From Microbacteriaceae bacterium (GTDB lineage Bacteria; Actinomycetota; Actinomycetes; Actinomycetales; Microbacteriaceae), in contig CANGGK010000009.1 of assembly GCA_947453475.1 (NCBI GenBank), positions 1-36,224 on the forward strand: a stretch of DNA of 36,224 nt. The letters are read 5' to 3'. Both the position numbers and the translations under genes were made by a program. The notes below the pieces were generated by a model that ran no database searches, was not told the origin of the DNA, and saw nothing but the letters and a program-made list of their open reading frames with translations. Shown here one piece after another: positions 16,460-25,605 of this stretch (position 1 is the stretch's first letter; the number at the start of each line of letters is the position of its first letter).

Positions 16460-19324
16460 CTACTTGGATGCGGCTAGCGCAGCATCGATGGCATTCTTTA
16501 GTGCTTTCTCGGCCTTTCCATAGGCAGTCCAGTCGCCGGCAGCCATGGCTTGATCTTTGTCGATCATTGCCTGTCGAGCCTGCGCCAAAGCAACCTTAAG
16601 CGCGGAGCTCGAAGGAGCAGTGCCGCCGGTTGCTGGCGGGGTTGCGACAGGCGTCGAGCCGCCACCCACTGCCCCGGAGTTACCTCCGAAGAGCGAGTCA
16701 AGGGCAGCGGTCAAGGTGTCTTCGAAGGCGATCTTGTCGCCGAAAGCAACCAGCACCTTCTTTAGCAATGGGTAACTGGTTTCACCCGTCGACTTGATAT
16801 AAACCGGCTGAACATAGAGCAGACCGCCGCCGACCGGAAGGGTTAGTAGGTTGCCGTTCAAAACGGTGGTCGAGCCCTGACGAAGAATGTTTAGCAGTCG
16901 CGAGACATCCGAGTCGGCGTTGAAGTTGTTCTGCACCAAACCAGGCCCCGGCACGTTGAGCGCCTTTGGCAGCGTTAGCAAACGCAGCTTGCCGTAGTTC
17001 GGTGAAACCTGGCCCGCCACTGAGCCTGCATCCGAATCGGCTACCAGGTAACCGCGAAGCACGTTTCGGCTCGATTCACCGGTCGACTTTGGAATGAAGG
17101 TGCTGTAAATCGAGAATGCTGGCGCATCGGTGCCAGGCACCTGCATGGTTAGGTAATAAGGCGGCTGAAGTGCGCCGGTGCTTGTGGTGGTGGTTCCAAC
17201 CGGGTCATTCGGAGTCATCCAGGCGTCTTGCTGAGAATAGAACGAACCAGAATCGGTCACGTGGTAACTGCCCAGAATTGCGCGCTGCATTTTGAACAAG
17301 TCAGCCGGGTAGCGCACGTGACTGAGCAACTGGCCCGACATTTCACTGATTGAGTGCAGAGTGCCCGGGTAGACCTTTGACCAGGTTTTTAGGATTGGGT
17401 CTTTGGTGTCCCAAGCGTAAAGCTTTACTTCACCGGTGTAAGCGTCAACCGTTGCCTTCACCGAGTTGCGGATGTAGTTGATTGAACCGCGGTTAAAGGC
17501 GGTGCTCGTAGAAGTGTCGGCAATCGATTGGCTGAAGTTCTCGGCTCGGGAGTATGGGTAGCTTGCCGAGGTTGTGTAGCCGTCAATGATCCACTGAACT
17601 TTGCCATCAACTACTGCCGGGTAGGCATCGCTGTCAACGGTTAGGTACGGCGCAACTGCCTTAACTCGGTCAATTGGGTTGCGCTTGTACAGAATCTGCG
17701 ACTTGTTATTGACCGCGTCAGATAGCAAAATCTGCTCACTCTGGAACTTGATGGCGTAAGCCAGGCGGGTGATGACGTTACCTAAAGTTGGCCCGCCGTT
17801 GCCTGTAAAAGTTGTGTAGGTCTGATCTGACTCGTTGTTACCGGCAGAGTAGTCGAACTCGCGTGCCTTGACACTCTTTTCAGAGCCGACGATCGAGTAG
17901 GTAGGCGAGTTTTCGCCAAAGTAGATGCGCGGTTCATACTTGCCGAGTGCCCCGGATGACGGAATGCCCGATTGAAGAAATACTGGCTGACCATCGGTGC
18001 TGGCCTGGTTGCCATAGGCTGCAACCACACCGTATCCGTGGGTATAAACGATGGTGTCGTTATACCAAGAACGCGCACTACCAAGACCCGCCTGGTTTAG
18101 CTCACGGACGGCGATTACGGTGTCTTGCGTCTTGCCTTCAAGCGAGTAGCGGTCTACATCTAGGTGGTTTTCGAAGTTGTAGTACTGCTGGAATTGCTCC
18201 AACTGCCTGAACGACGCGCTCACCAAGGTTGGGTCAATAATGCGGATGTTTGCCGTGGTTTCGGCATCTGCTCGCAGCGCACCGGCAGTTGTATCTGTCT
18301 TCGCCTGATAATCCTGGTTCTCAACCGCATCGAGGCCATAGGCCTTGCGCGTTGCCTCAATGTTGCGGTCGATGTAAACCGACTCGAGGGTTCGCTCGTT
18401 TGGCCCGACCTGGAAAGTCTGCACGATCCACGGATAAAGCCCACCAAGGATGATCGAGCTGACCACCATGAGGCCAGTGGCCATGATTGGTAGACGCCAT
18501 TTGCCCATGATGGCCGTAACGATAAATAGGGCCGCAACGAGCGCTGCGATGAGAGCCAAAATCTGGAAGCCCGGAATAACCGCGTTCACGTCTGAGTAGG
18601 TGGCTCCGGTGTAAAGGCCAGAAGCATTGGTCATGGTCTTGTATTGGTCAAGCCAGAGGCTAACACCCTGAATTGCGAGATAGAGGGCTGCCATTACCGA
18701 GACCTGAACGCGGGCCGCCTTGGAGATGGTTGACTTGCGACCGTTAAAACGAATTCCCCCGTAGACGGTGTGGACGAATGCCGCCAGCAAGCCTGAGATT
18801 AGAACAGTCGCAGACGCGAATGTAGTGACAGAGGTTAGGAATGGCAGGTCGAAGAAGTAAAACGAGATGTCTAGGTGAAATTGAGGGTCTACTTCACCGG
18901 TGTAAGTGCGGTTGAACCAGGCCAGAACCACATCCCACTTCGAGACGGCGGCAACGCCACCGAATATTCCAAGCAAGATTGGTAGGCCAATCATCACGCC
19001 CTTGCGAAGTTGGTCAATCAACTGGCGATATACACCGAAAGGATCCCCCTGATCGGCAAACTTCAAGTAAATAGGTCGGCTTCTATAGGCCAAGAGAAGG
19101 CTCAAGCCAGACACTCCGCCAAGGGTCACGGCAGCCGCAAGGAAGATTCCTGCCTGTGCTGCAATCTGAGTGATGAAGACGCTGCTGAATCCGAGTTGAT
19201 CGAACCACAGGAAGTCGGTGAGCACACTGGTATAGCCCGCAAAGGCTAAACCGGCGAGAACCACAATCAAGATTGAAAGGCGAAAAGGTGAGATCTTTCG
19301 ACGTGAACCGGTTGCGTTGGTCAT
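16460..19324 (-). CDS. UPF0182 family large membrane protein
   Basis: 954 aa; multiple N-terminal TM segments followed by a large domain with PNERTLESVYIDRNIEATRKAYGLD, RIYFGENSPTYSIVG, DLFKMQRAILGSYHVTD, typical of UPF0182/COG1615. Confidence 0.94.
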   Translation of the reverse strand: MTNATGSRRKISPFRLSILIVVLAGLAFAGYTSVLTDFLWFDQLGFSSVFITQIAAQAGIFLAAAVTLGGVSGLSLLLAYRSRPIYLKFADQGDPFGVYRQLIDQLRKGVMIGLPILLGIFGGVAAVSKWDVVLAWFNRTYTGEVDPQFHLDISFYFFDLPFLTSVTTFASATVLISGLLAAFVHTVYGGIRFNGRKSTISKAARVQVSVMAALYLAIQGVSLWLDQYKTMTNASGLYTGATYSDVNAVIPGFQILALIAALVAALFIVTAIMGKWRLPIMATGLMVVSSIILGGLYPWIVQTFQVGPNERTLESVYIDRNIEATRKAYGLDAVENQDYQAKTDTTAGALRADAETTANIRIIDPTLVSASFRQLEQFQQYYNFENHLDVDRYSLEGKTQDTVIAVRELNQAGLGSARSWYNDTIVYTHGYGVVAAYGNQASTDGQPVFLQSGIPSSGALGKYEPRIYFGENSPTYSIVGSEKSVKAREFDYSAGNNESDQTYTTFTGNGGPTLGNVITRLAYAIKFQSEQILLSDAVNNKSQILYKRNPIDRVKAVAPYLTVDSDAYPAVVDGKVQWIIDGYTTSASYPYSRAENFSQSIADTSTSTAFNRGSINYIRNSVKATVDAYTGEVKLYAWDTKDPILKTWSKVYPGTLHSISEMSGQLLSHVRYPADLFKMQRAILGSYHVTDSGSFYSQQDAWMTPNDPVGTTTTSTGALQPPYYLTMQVPGTDAPAFSIYSTFIPKSTGESSRNVLRGYLVADSDAGSVAGQVSPNYGKLRLLTLPKALNVPGPGLVQNNFNADSDVSRLLNILRQGSTTVLNGNLLTLPVGGGLLYVQPVYIKSTGETSYPLLKKVLVAFGDKIAFEDTLTAALDSLFGGNSGAVGGGSTPVATPPATGGTAPSSSALKVALAQARQAMIDKDQAMAAGDWTAYGKAEKALKNAIDAALAASK

Positions 19325-19335
19325 TTTGTCCTCTG

Positions 19336-20400
19336 TTACTTGGCAGTGCAGGTTGGTAGCGTTGCCGGATTGGTTCCGGTTGCAATTTTTTCGAGATCGG
19401 TCTTCGCCTCGGCAAGGGTGGTGACCTTCACCACGGTTAGCCCGGAAGGAACATGGCCAACGACTTCGTCACAGTTTGAATCGGGTGCAAGGAAAATCGT
19501 TGCGCCAGCGCGAGCAGCGCCATAGAGCTTGTGCCTGATGCCGCCAATCGGCCCTACGTTTCCCGCCGGGTCAATGGTGCCGGTGCCCGCGATGTGTTTT
19601 CCGCCGGTCAACTGGCCAGGCGTCAATCGATCGATGATTCCAAGGGCAAACATCATGCCGCCGCTTGGCCCACCTACGTTGCCCAGTTGAAGCTTGATTT
19701 TGACAGGGAAGTCGTATTTATAGCCGGCAAGGATGCCCAAACGGTACTTGCCATCCTTGTCTTTCACGGCCGTAATCGGCTGAATAACCTTGGCGCCATT
19801 GCGCAGAAGCTCTACCTGCAACGGACCCTTGACGGCCTCTTGATTTATTACAGTGCGCATTTGATCGATGTCTTTGATGGCGATGTTGTTGATCTTGATC
19901 ACAAAATCGGCCGCGATTAGCTTGCCCGACGAGGCTCCGCCCTTGCTTACTTCACTTACATAGACATGCCACGGAACCTTGTAACCCAGATTCGTGAGCG
20001 CAGCAGCCACGGCATCCTGCTGGGATTCCTCCATCATGGCCGTAGACTCTGCTTCAACCTGGGCGGTGCTGACACTCGGTGGATACATGACATCAATCGG
20101 CACAATGGCCTGAGACGGGTCTAACCAGGCCATTCCCAGTTCGGCCCAGCTTGGACTGTTTTCTCTGTTCCCTGCGACGCTTACCGTGAGTACGTCAAGT
20201 TTTCCAGAGGTTGGGTATGAAGTTGTGCCGTCGATGGTGATGACTTGTTGGCCGCCACTTTGCCCCAGCACGTCGAACACTGGGCCAGGGCGCTCGATTA
20301 CATAGGGCGTCGGTAGAAATACAAGCGCAAAAAGACAACCCATGAACAGGGCCAGAAAACCTATGCCCGTGAACTGGCGGGTGCGTGATTTATTTGACAT
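19336..20400 (-). CDS. PDZ domain-containing Lon-like (S16) protease, YlbL family
   Basis: N-terminal TM; GGPSGGMMFALGIIDRLTPGQLTGGKHIAGTGTIDPAGNVGPIGGIRHKLYGAARAGATIF with Ser/Lys dyad; ORF track start at 20430 is a TTG, ATG at 20400 preferred. Confidence 0.92.
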   Translation of the reverse strand: MSNKSRTRQFTGIGFLALFMGCLFALVFLPTPYVIERPGPVFDVLGQSGGQQVITIDGTTSYPTSGKLDVLTVSVAGNRENSPSWAELGMAWLDPSQAIVPIDVMYPPSVSTAQVEAESTAMMEESQQDAVAAALTNLGYKVPWHVYVSEVSKGGASSGKLIAADFVIKINNIAIKDIDQMRTVINQEAVKGPLQVELLRNGAKVIQPITAVKDKDGKYRLGILAGYKYDFPVKIKLQLGNVGGPSGGMMFALGIIDRLTPGQLTGGKHIAGTGTIDPAGNVGPIGGIRHKLYGAARAGATIFLAPDSNCDEVVGHVPSGLTVVKVTTLAEAKTDLEKIATGTNPATLPTCTAK

Positions 20401-20438
20401 CGGGTTAAGCCTATGACTCAGGTTGGACAACTCAAGAT

Positions 20439-20458
20439 TTGCAAGCTAAGGCTTGCAA
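20439..20458. promoter_or_regulatory. Perfect 8-4-8 inverted repeat in divergent YlbL / zincin_2 promoter region
   Basis: TTGCAAGC-TAAG-GCTTGCAA, directly visible. Confidence 0.55.
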
Positions 20459-20534
20459 CGCTTAGGGCGAACAAGGCCATGTTTCGGCGATAAATTCAGC
20501 GACTTCTCAGGGTTCAAGGTTTAGCGTTGAACAC

Positions 20535-21827
20535 ATGAACCCAGAAGACCTTGAAAAATTTCTAAAGGATTTTATGGCCGGCAAGGGCGGTGACGCCGCT
20601 GAGCTTGCCGCGGCCGCCGGCTTGCCAAACGACCCAAAGCTGATTGCCAAAATGGTCGAACAACTGCAAGCTGCACTCGGCAACCAAGACAATGCGAACG
20701 GCGCCGTGAACTGGAAACTAGCGACCGATCAAGCGCGAGCAATTGCCCGCGAAGGCGCCTACTCGGTTAGCGATGACTCGCGCAAGGCAATCCGTGAGGC
20801 GCTTGCCATTGGAACACTATGGCTCGACCAAGCCACCTCGATGCCTAGCCTCAACAATGAGCCGAAACTTCTGACTCGCGAACTATGGGTTGCCGATGCG
20901 ATGCCACTTTTCGAAGCCCTTTCAGCGCCGGTCGCAAACCGCATGAGCGAGGCACTCGCGCAGAACCTCAAAGACAACGCGCCCGAGGAGCTCTCGGCAA
21001 TTCTGGGTAATGCGAGCGGGCTAATGCGCTCGGCAGGCGGAGCACTATTTGCAATGCAACTCGGCCAGGCGTTGGGCAAGTTGTCGGCAGAAGTTATCTC
21101 AGGTGGCGACATCGGTTTGCCGATTTTTCAGGATCAACGAGTGGCCCTTGTTCCGCAGAACTTGGATGCCCTGGTTTCAGGCCTCGAAGTCGAGCGCGAT
21201 CAGGCCTACATCTATCTCGGCATTCGCGAGATGGCGCACACTCGCCTCTTCAAGCACAGCAAATGGCTTCGCGACTCGATTGTGGGTCAGATAGCAAACT
21301 ACGCAAGTGGCATCAAAATCGACAATGACAGAATTCACGAGATTGCCGAAGACTTCGATGCTACAAACCCTGATGAACTAAAGCGCGCCCTCGAAACTGG
21401 CGCATTTATTGCCGCTCGCTCGGCTGACCAGCAACTTGCCCTCGATCGCATTGAAACCATGCTGGCGCTCATCGACGGCTGGGTTGACGTGGTCACCGAG
21501 GAAGCCACCAAACTATTGCCGAAGGCGGCTGCGATTTCGGAGGCCGTACGACGTCGCCGCGCAACTGGCGGCCCGGCCGAGCAGACGTTTGGAACAATCG
21601 TTGGTCTCGAACTGCGCCCTCGAAGAATGCGCGAAGCTGCAGAAATGTGGCGACAGATTGGCGCTTCAGTTGGCACCGAAAGGCGCGACGCCCTGTGGGA
21701 TCACCCCGACCTCTTGCCTACCGCTGAAGACATTGACGATGTTGCAAAGTTGCTTGCAAAGCTGAATGCTTCAAGCAGCCACGGTGACGCGATGGACCAA
21801 GCCCTGAGGGATTTACTCGGCGAGTAG
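20535..21827 (+). CDS. Zincin_2/DUF2342-like protein (putative hydrolase)
   Basis: 430 aa; IREMAHTRLFKHSKWLRDSIVGQIANYASGIKID matches the family core; located divergently from the YlbL-like gene as in other actinobacteria. Confidence 0.85.
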   Translation: MNPEDLEKFLKDFMAGKGGDAAELAAAAGLPNDPKLIAKMVEQLQAALGNQDNANGAVNWKLATDQARAIAREGAYSVSDDSRKAIREALAIGTLWLDQATSMPSLNNEPKLLTRELWVADAMPLFEALSAPVANRMSEALAQNLKDNAPEELSAILGNASGLMRSAGGALFAMQLGQALGKLSAEVISGGDIGLPIFQDQRVALVPQNLDALVSGLEVERDQAYIYLGIREMAHTRLFKHSKWLRDSIVGQIANYASGIKIDNDRIHEIAEDFDATNPDELKRALETGAFIAARSADQQLALDRIETMLALIDGWVDVVTEEATKLLPKAAAISEAVRRRRATGGPAEQTFGTIVGLELRPRRMREAAEMWRQIGASVGTERRDALWDHPDLLPTAEDIDDVAKLLAKLNASSSHGDAMDQALRDLLGE

Positions 21828-21877
21828 AACTGGGGATAAGTCGGGTGATTTAGCCGTGGTTTTGCTTCACTCTTTGG

Positions 21878-22921
21878 ATGCTTCGAATCAATCCACATCA
21901 AACCGCTCTTTGGCGAGACATCGACAGCCTGCAAATTGGAGCTGGTGCCGACGGCGTTATTTTCAATTCGCTCAGCCCAGCGCAAGAACGTCTAATTGCG
22001 GCGCTTTATCGAGGCATCGCCGATAAACACCTACCCCAATTGATGAACGATTTGGGGGTTCCAGCCAGCGATGGGCAACACCTCGTCGATTCGCTTCGAC
22101 CCTTGTTGCTGCAGAACACCAGGCCGCTTCGAGAGCCACTCTCGGAAGATTTTGTCGCAAGCGCCTTTTCAAACATCATCCGTGCCAGTCTTTTGAGTTC
22201 GGCCGATGGGGCCACCGTGTTGATGGAGCGCAAATTCCGATCGGTCCATCTCGATGACCTCTCGGGAGCGGGTTTGGCACTCGCCCTTGGCCTGGCCGCG
22301 GCCGGAGTGGGGCGGCTAGTGACGCATGACAGCAGCAAGATTGAAGCGAGTGATCTTGGCCCCAATGGCTACCCAAGCCAACTGCTTGGTAAAACCAAGG
22401 TTCATGCACTCATCGCACTCTTGGCCAGTTCGCCAAACCAAATGCAAGTCGTCGACGGTCACACCTTGAAGACTAAAGAACTAGAGTCGATCGATTGCGC
22501 CGCCATCATTGCCCACCAGGCGATTGAGCCGAGGCGCTACGTTCAGTGGTTGAACCGTGACGTACCACATCTTTCTCTCACCTTCGAAGCAGACAAATCT
22601 TCGGTCAGCCCCCTAATCGTGCCGGGTCGAGGCCCCTGCCTCTATTGCCTCGAACAAGCTCGCATCGCCAAAGATGCACGTTGGCCGGTGATGGCGAGCC
22701 AGCTCGTTGCAAACCGGGCTCGCTTGGATGACTCTGCAAGCCGCTTATTTTGCGCCGGACTTGCCATCCAGAAGATGCTTTCGCACCTGGATGATGTTGG
22801 CGGTTTTCGTCAGACCGAAAAAGAACTCGTTGGCTACCAGCTGGAATTTGCCTCGGGTACGGTCTCTGAGTTTCGCTGGGCCGAGCATGCGGCTTGCTCT
22901 TGCCGATTAGCCTCTGGCTAA
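21878..22921 (+). CDS. ThiF/E1-like fold protein (TOMM-cyclodehydratase-like), orphan
   Basis: 347 aa; GAGLALALGLAAAGVGRLVTHDSSKIEASDLG, GRGPCLYCLEQARIAKDARWP, C-terminal AACSCRLA (CxxC...CxC, possible Zn site). Confidence 0.65.
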   Translation: MLRINPHQTALWRDIDSLQIGAGADGVIFNSLSPAQERLIAALYRGIADKHLPQLMNDLGVPASDGQHLVDSLRPLLLQNTRPLREPLSEDFVASAFSNIIRASLLSSADGATVLMERKFRSVHLDDLSGAGLALALGLAAAGVGRLVTHDSSKIEASDLGPNGYPSQLLGKTKVHALIALLASSPNQMQVVDGHTLKTKELESIDCAAIIAHQAIEPRRYVQWLNRDVPHLSLTFEADKSSVSPLIVPGRGPCLYCLEQARIAKDARWPVMASQLVANRARLDDSASRLFCAGLAIQKMLSHLDDVGGFRQTEKELVGYQLEFASGTVSEFRWAEHAACSCRLASG

Positions 22922-24586
22922 GAGCTGGTTGAAGAATCTCGACGGTTCGCGATCTCGAGATGAGACTGCGTCTCGTTTTGCCCACGTGAGTGTGATTTCC
23001 GTTTTTGCACGCGTGATGCCGACATACATGAGTCGCTTTTCTTCGCGAAGTTCGGCATCGGTTGTTGCATACGTGATCGGCAAATAGCCCTCGGTTAGCC
23101 CAATCATGTGCACGATCGACCACTCGAGCCCCTTGGCAGCGTGAATCGTAGAAAGTGTGACTGCGGCCTTGATTGGTTCGTGCTGCGATCGTTGACGCTC
23201 TTCAAGTTCTAGAGCGAAGTCAGCAATAGTCGACTCGGCGGGCAACTCATCCGTGATGGCAAGTAGGGAATTTAGCGACTCCCATTTGTCGCGCAAAAGC
23301 CCCGGTTCGGTTGGTGCATGAGTTTGCCACCCTAGCGAACGACAAATTTCAGAAACAGCTTGGAACAACGGCTTGTCGGTGGGCGAAACCGCTTCGGCTC
23401 GAACCGCTCGAATGGCGGCTTGAATTTCAACTCGGTTGAAGAAGCGCTCTCCCCCACGAACCTGATAATCGATGCCGGCTTGGGCCAAGGCGTTTTCGAT
23501 TGACTCCGATTGACCATTCACACGATAGAGAACTGCAATATCGCTGGCTTTGATGCCCTGGTCGATTTTGTTTTTGATAGACGCAGCTACGGCTGAACAT
23601 TCGTCCTGGACGGTTGCGAACGAGATAGTTCTCGGGGCTAGACCGACAGGGCCTTGCGATTGCAGAGGCTCAACAAAACCAGACTCTTCGGTAAGTCGGT
23701 TTGCAAAATTCACAATCTGTTGGGTCGATCGGTAATTGCGGGTTAGCTGAATGATGTTGGCATCGGGATAGGTTTTGGCAAAATTTTGCAAATAAGAACT
23801 ACTGGCGCCGGTGAAAGAGTAAATCGTTTGGTTAGGGTCGCCGACCACGCACAACTCACTGCGCTCACCGAGCCAGGCATCGAGCAAGGCATGCTGCAGC
23901 GGCGAAATGTCTTGGTACTCATCGACTGTGAAAAACCGGTACTGCTGGTGAACGTGGGCAAGTGCGCGAGGCTCTGCTCGCAACATGCCAAGAGTCAGAA
24001 CGAGCACGTCTTCCCAATCGATGCGCTGGGCTTTGATTTTGGCATCCTCGTAGGCCTGTTGCAGTTCAATGTTTTTCGCCGGGCTTAGACCAGCGACTTT
24101 CGGGCGAGTAGGCGCAAGGGCGGCGTAGTCATCCATGCTGAGCATTGAAAACTTGCGCCATTCGATTTCAGAGGCAAGCTCTCGAACTCCACCGGTTTCA
24201 AGACGAATCTTTTGCGCCTCGGCCACCTTGGCTATCAGGGCAGCCTTTGATTCAAGAACCGTCGGGGCCGGCACGCCAGCAAACTGAGGCCAGAAGTAAT
24301 CGAGCTGGGCAAGAGCCGCTGCGTGAAAGGTCTTAACCGAAACTGCACCAATTCCAAGTTGACGCAAACGCGCGCGGAGTTCGCCAGCGGCACGGTTTGT
24401 GTAGGTGAGGGCAAGCACTCGATTCGCGGCGAAGTAACCCTTGGCGATGCCATAGGCAATTCGGTGTGTAACGGTTCGAGTTTTTCCGGTTCCGGCGCCG
24501 GCCAGAATGCAGGTAGGGCCAACTAGCGACCGGGCGGCCTCTTGTTGCTCAGGGTCAAGGTTGTCGAGAAGTAGTTCAGGATCCAA
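22907..24586 (-). CDS. uvrD2: UvrD2-like SF1A DNA helicase
   Basis: LAGAGTGKTRTVTHRIAYG (Walker A), FFTVDEYQDISPLQHALLDAWLG, VVGDPNQTIYSFTGAS, LMYVGITRAKTEITLTWA. Ends shortly after motif VI. Confidence 0.9.
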   Translation of the reverse strand: MDPELLLDNLDPEQQEAARSLVGPTCILAGAGTGKTRTVTHRIAYGIAKGYFAANRVLALTYTNRAAGELRARLRQLGIGAVSVKTFHAAALAQLDYFWPQFAGVPAPTVLESKAALIAKVAEAQKIRLETGGVRELASEIEWRKFSMLSMDDYAALAPTRPKVAGLSPAKNIELQQAYEDAKIKAQRIDWEDVLVLTLGMLRAEPRALAHVHQQYRFFTVDEYQDISPLQHALLDAWLGERSELCVVGDPNQTIYSFTGASSSYLQNFAKTYPDANIIQLTRNYRSTQQIVNFANRLTEESGFVEPLQSQGPVGLAPRTISFATVQDECSAVAASIKNKIDQGIKASDIAVLYRVNGQSESIENALAQAGIDYQVRGGERFFNRVEIQAAIRAVRAEAVSPTDKPLFQAVSEICRSLGWQTHAPTEPGLLRDKWESLNSLLAITDELPAESTIADFALELEERQRSQHEPIKAAVTLSTIHAAKGLEWSIVHMIGLTEGYLPITYATTDAELREEKRLMYVGITRAKTEITLTWAKRDAVSSRDREPSRFFNQLLARG

Positions 24587-25538
24587 TTGGACCCCCGAAC
24601 CAGTGTTCGATTAGTGCTCCTGCAATCGAAAGTTTGCCTGGCAGCAGCATCGAGCTGGCATTGGCAGCCAATTCTTCGCGGCTAAACCAACGTAGTTTTT
24701 CAATCTCAACACCGTCGGGCACTAGTTGCGCTCCGGCGTGATTCGGGTCAACTTTGGCTGTGAAACCAACCATTAGCGAGTACGGAAAAGGCCAAGACTG
24801 GCTACCCAGATATTCGGGTGCAATCACACGAACACCCGACTCTTCAAACACCTCTCGCTGCACCGCGGATGCTAGAGACTCCCCTGGTTCGACAAAACCG
24901 GCAAGTATGGACCAACGATTTTCTTCCCAAACGCCCTGAGAACCAAGCAAAATTCGATCTTGGTCGTCGATAACGCTAACGATGATTGCCGGGTCAGTTC
25001 GTGGAAATATCTGGTGCCCGTCTTCGGGGCAATCGCGAACCCAACCGGCTTGAGTTACCACGGTGGCTTGGCCACAGCGAGGGCAATAGAGGTGACTGCT
25101 GTGCCAATTCGCAAGCGCGAGCGCTTCGGCGTAAAGACCCGCGTCGCGCGCGCTCAGGCCAGCACCGGTTCTGCGAAGCCCATGCCAGGCATCTGGGTCT
25201 GGCTCAATTTCGTTGGCAGCAGCCGCATCCAGCACAGCAAGAATGATCCGAGTGTTGGCCTCAATGCCACCCTCGGCGGCGATAGTAAAGCCAAGGTAGG
25301 CATCAAGTTCGACGCTGTCTGCCAATCGTGACGATTGAATTTTCTCGACCTTGAGAAGCTTGAGCTCTGGCTTAGGAGCATCGCCGGGGCCGCTCAACAA
25401 AGTCTTGCCATCCCAGAAAACCAAGACGCGGGTGGTCTCGTCTTGCCATAGCCGTTCAAGCAAACCATCCTCAGTTCGCAAGACGTTGTCACGGTCTACC
25501 GCCGAGCGAGCGAGCGGAAGGCTTAGCGGTTCATGCAT
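24576..25538 (-). CDS. nudC: NADH pyrophosphatase / Nudix hydrolase
   Basis: YCPRCGQATV zinc ribbon, GFVEPGESLASAVQREVFEESGV Nudix box, SQSWPFPYSLMVGF (NudC SQPWPFPxS motif). Confidence 0.96.
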   Translation of the reverse strand: MHEPLSLPLARSAVDRDNVLRTEDGLLERLWQDETTRVLVFWDGKTLLSGPGDAPKPELKLLKVEKIQSSRLADSVELDAYLGFTIAAEGGIEANTRIILAVLDAAAANEIEPDPDAWHGLRRTGAGLSARDAGLYAEALALANWHSSHLYCPRCGQATVVTQAGWVRDCPEDGHQIFPRTDPAIIVSVIDDQDRILLGSQGVWEENRWSILAGFVEPGESLASAVQREVFEESGVRVIAPEYLGSQSWPFPYSLMVGFTAKVDPNHAGAQLVPDGVEIEKLRWFSREELAANASSMLLPGKLSIAGALIEHWFGGPIGS

Positions 25539-25605
25539 CTTGTCTTCCTTCGTCGGGGCGTGGCGGTGCAGAGTGAATGGCTAGTTTTTGTCTAACCTGA
25601 AATAC

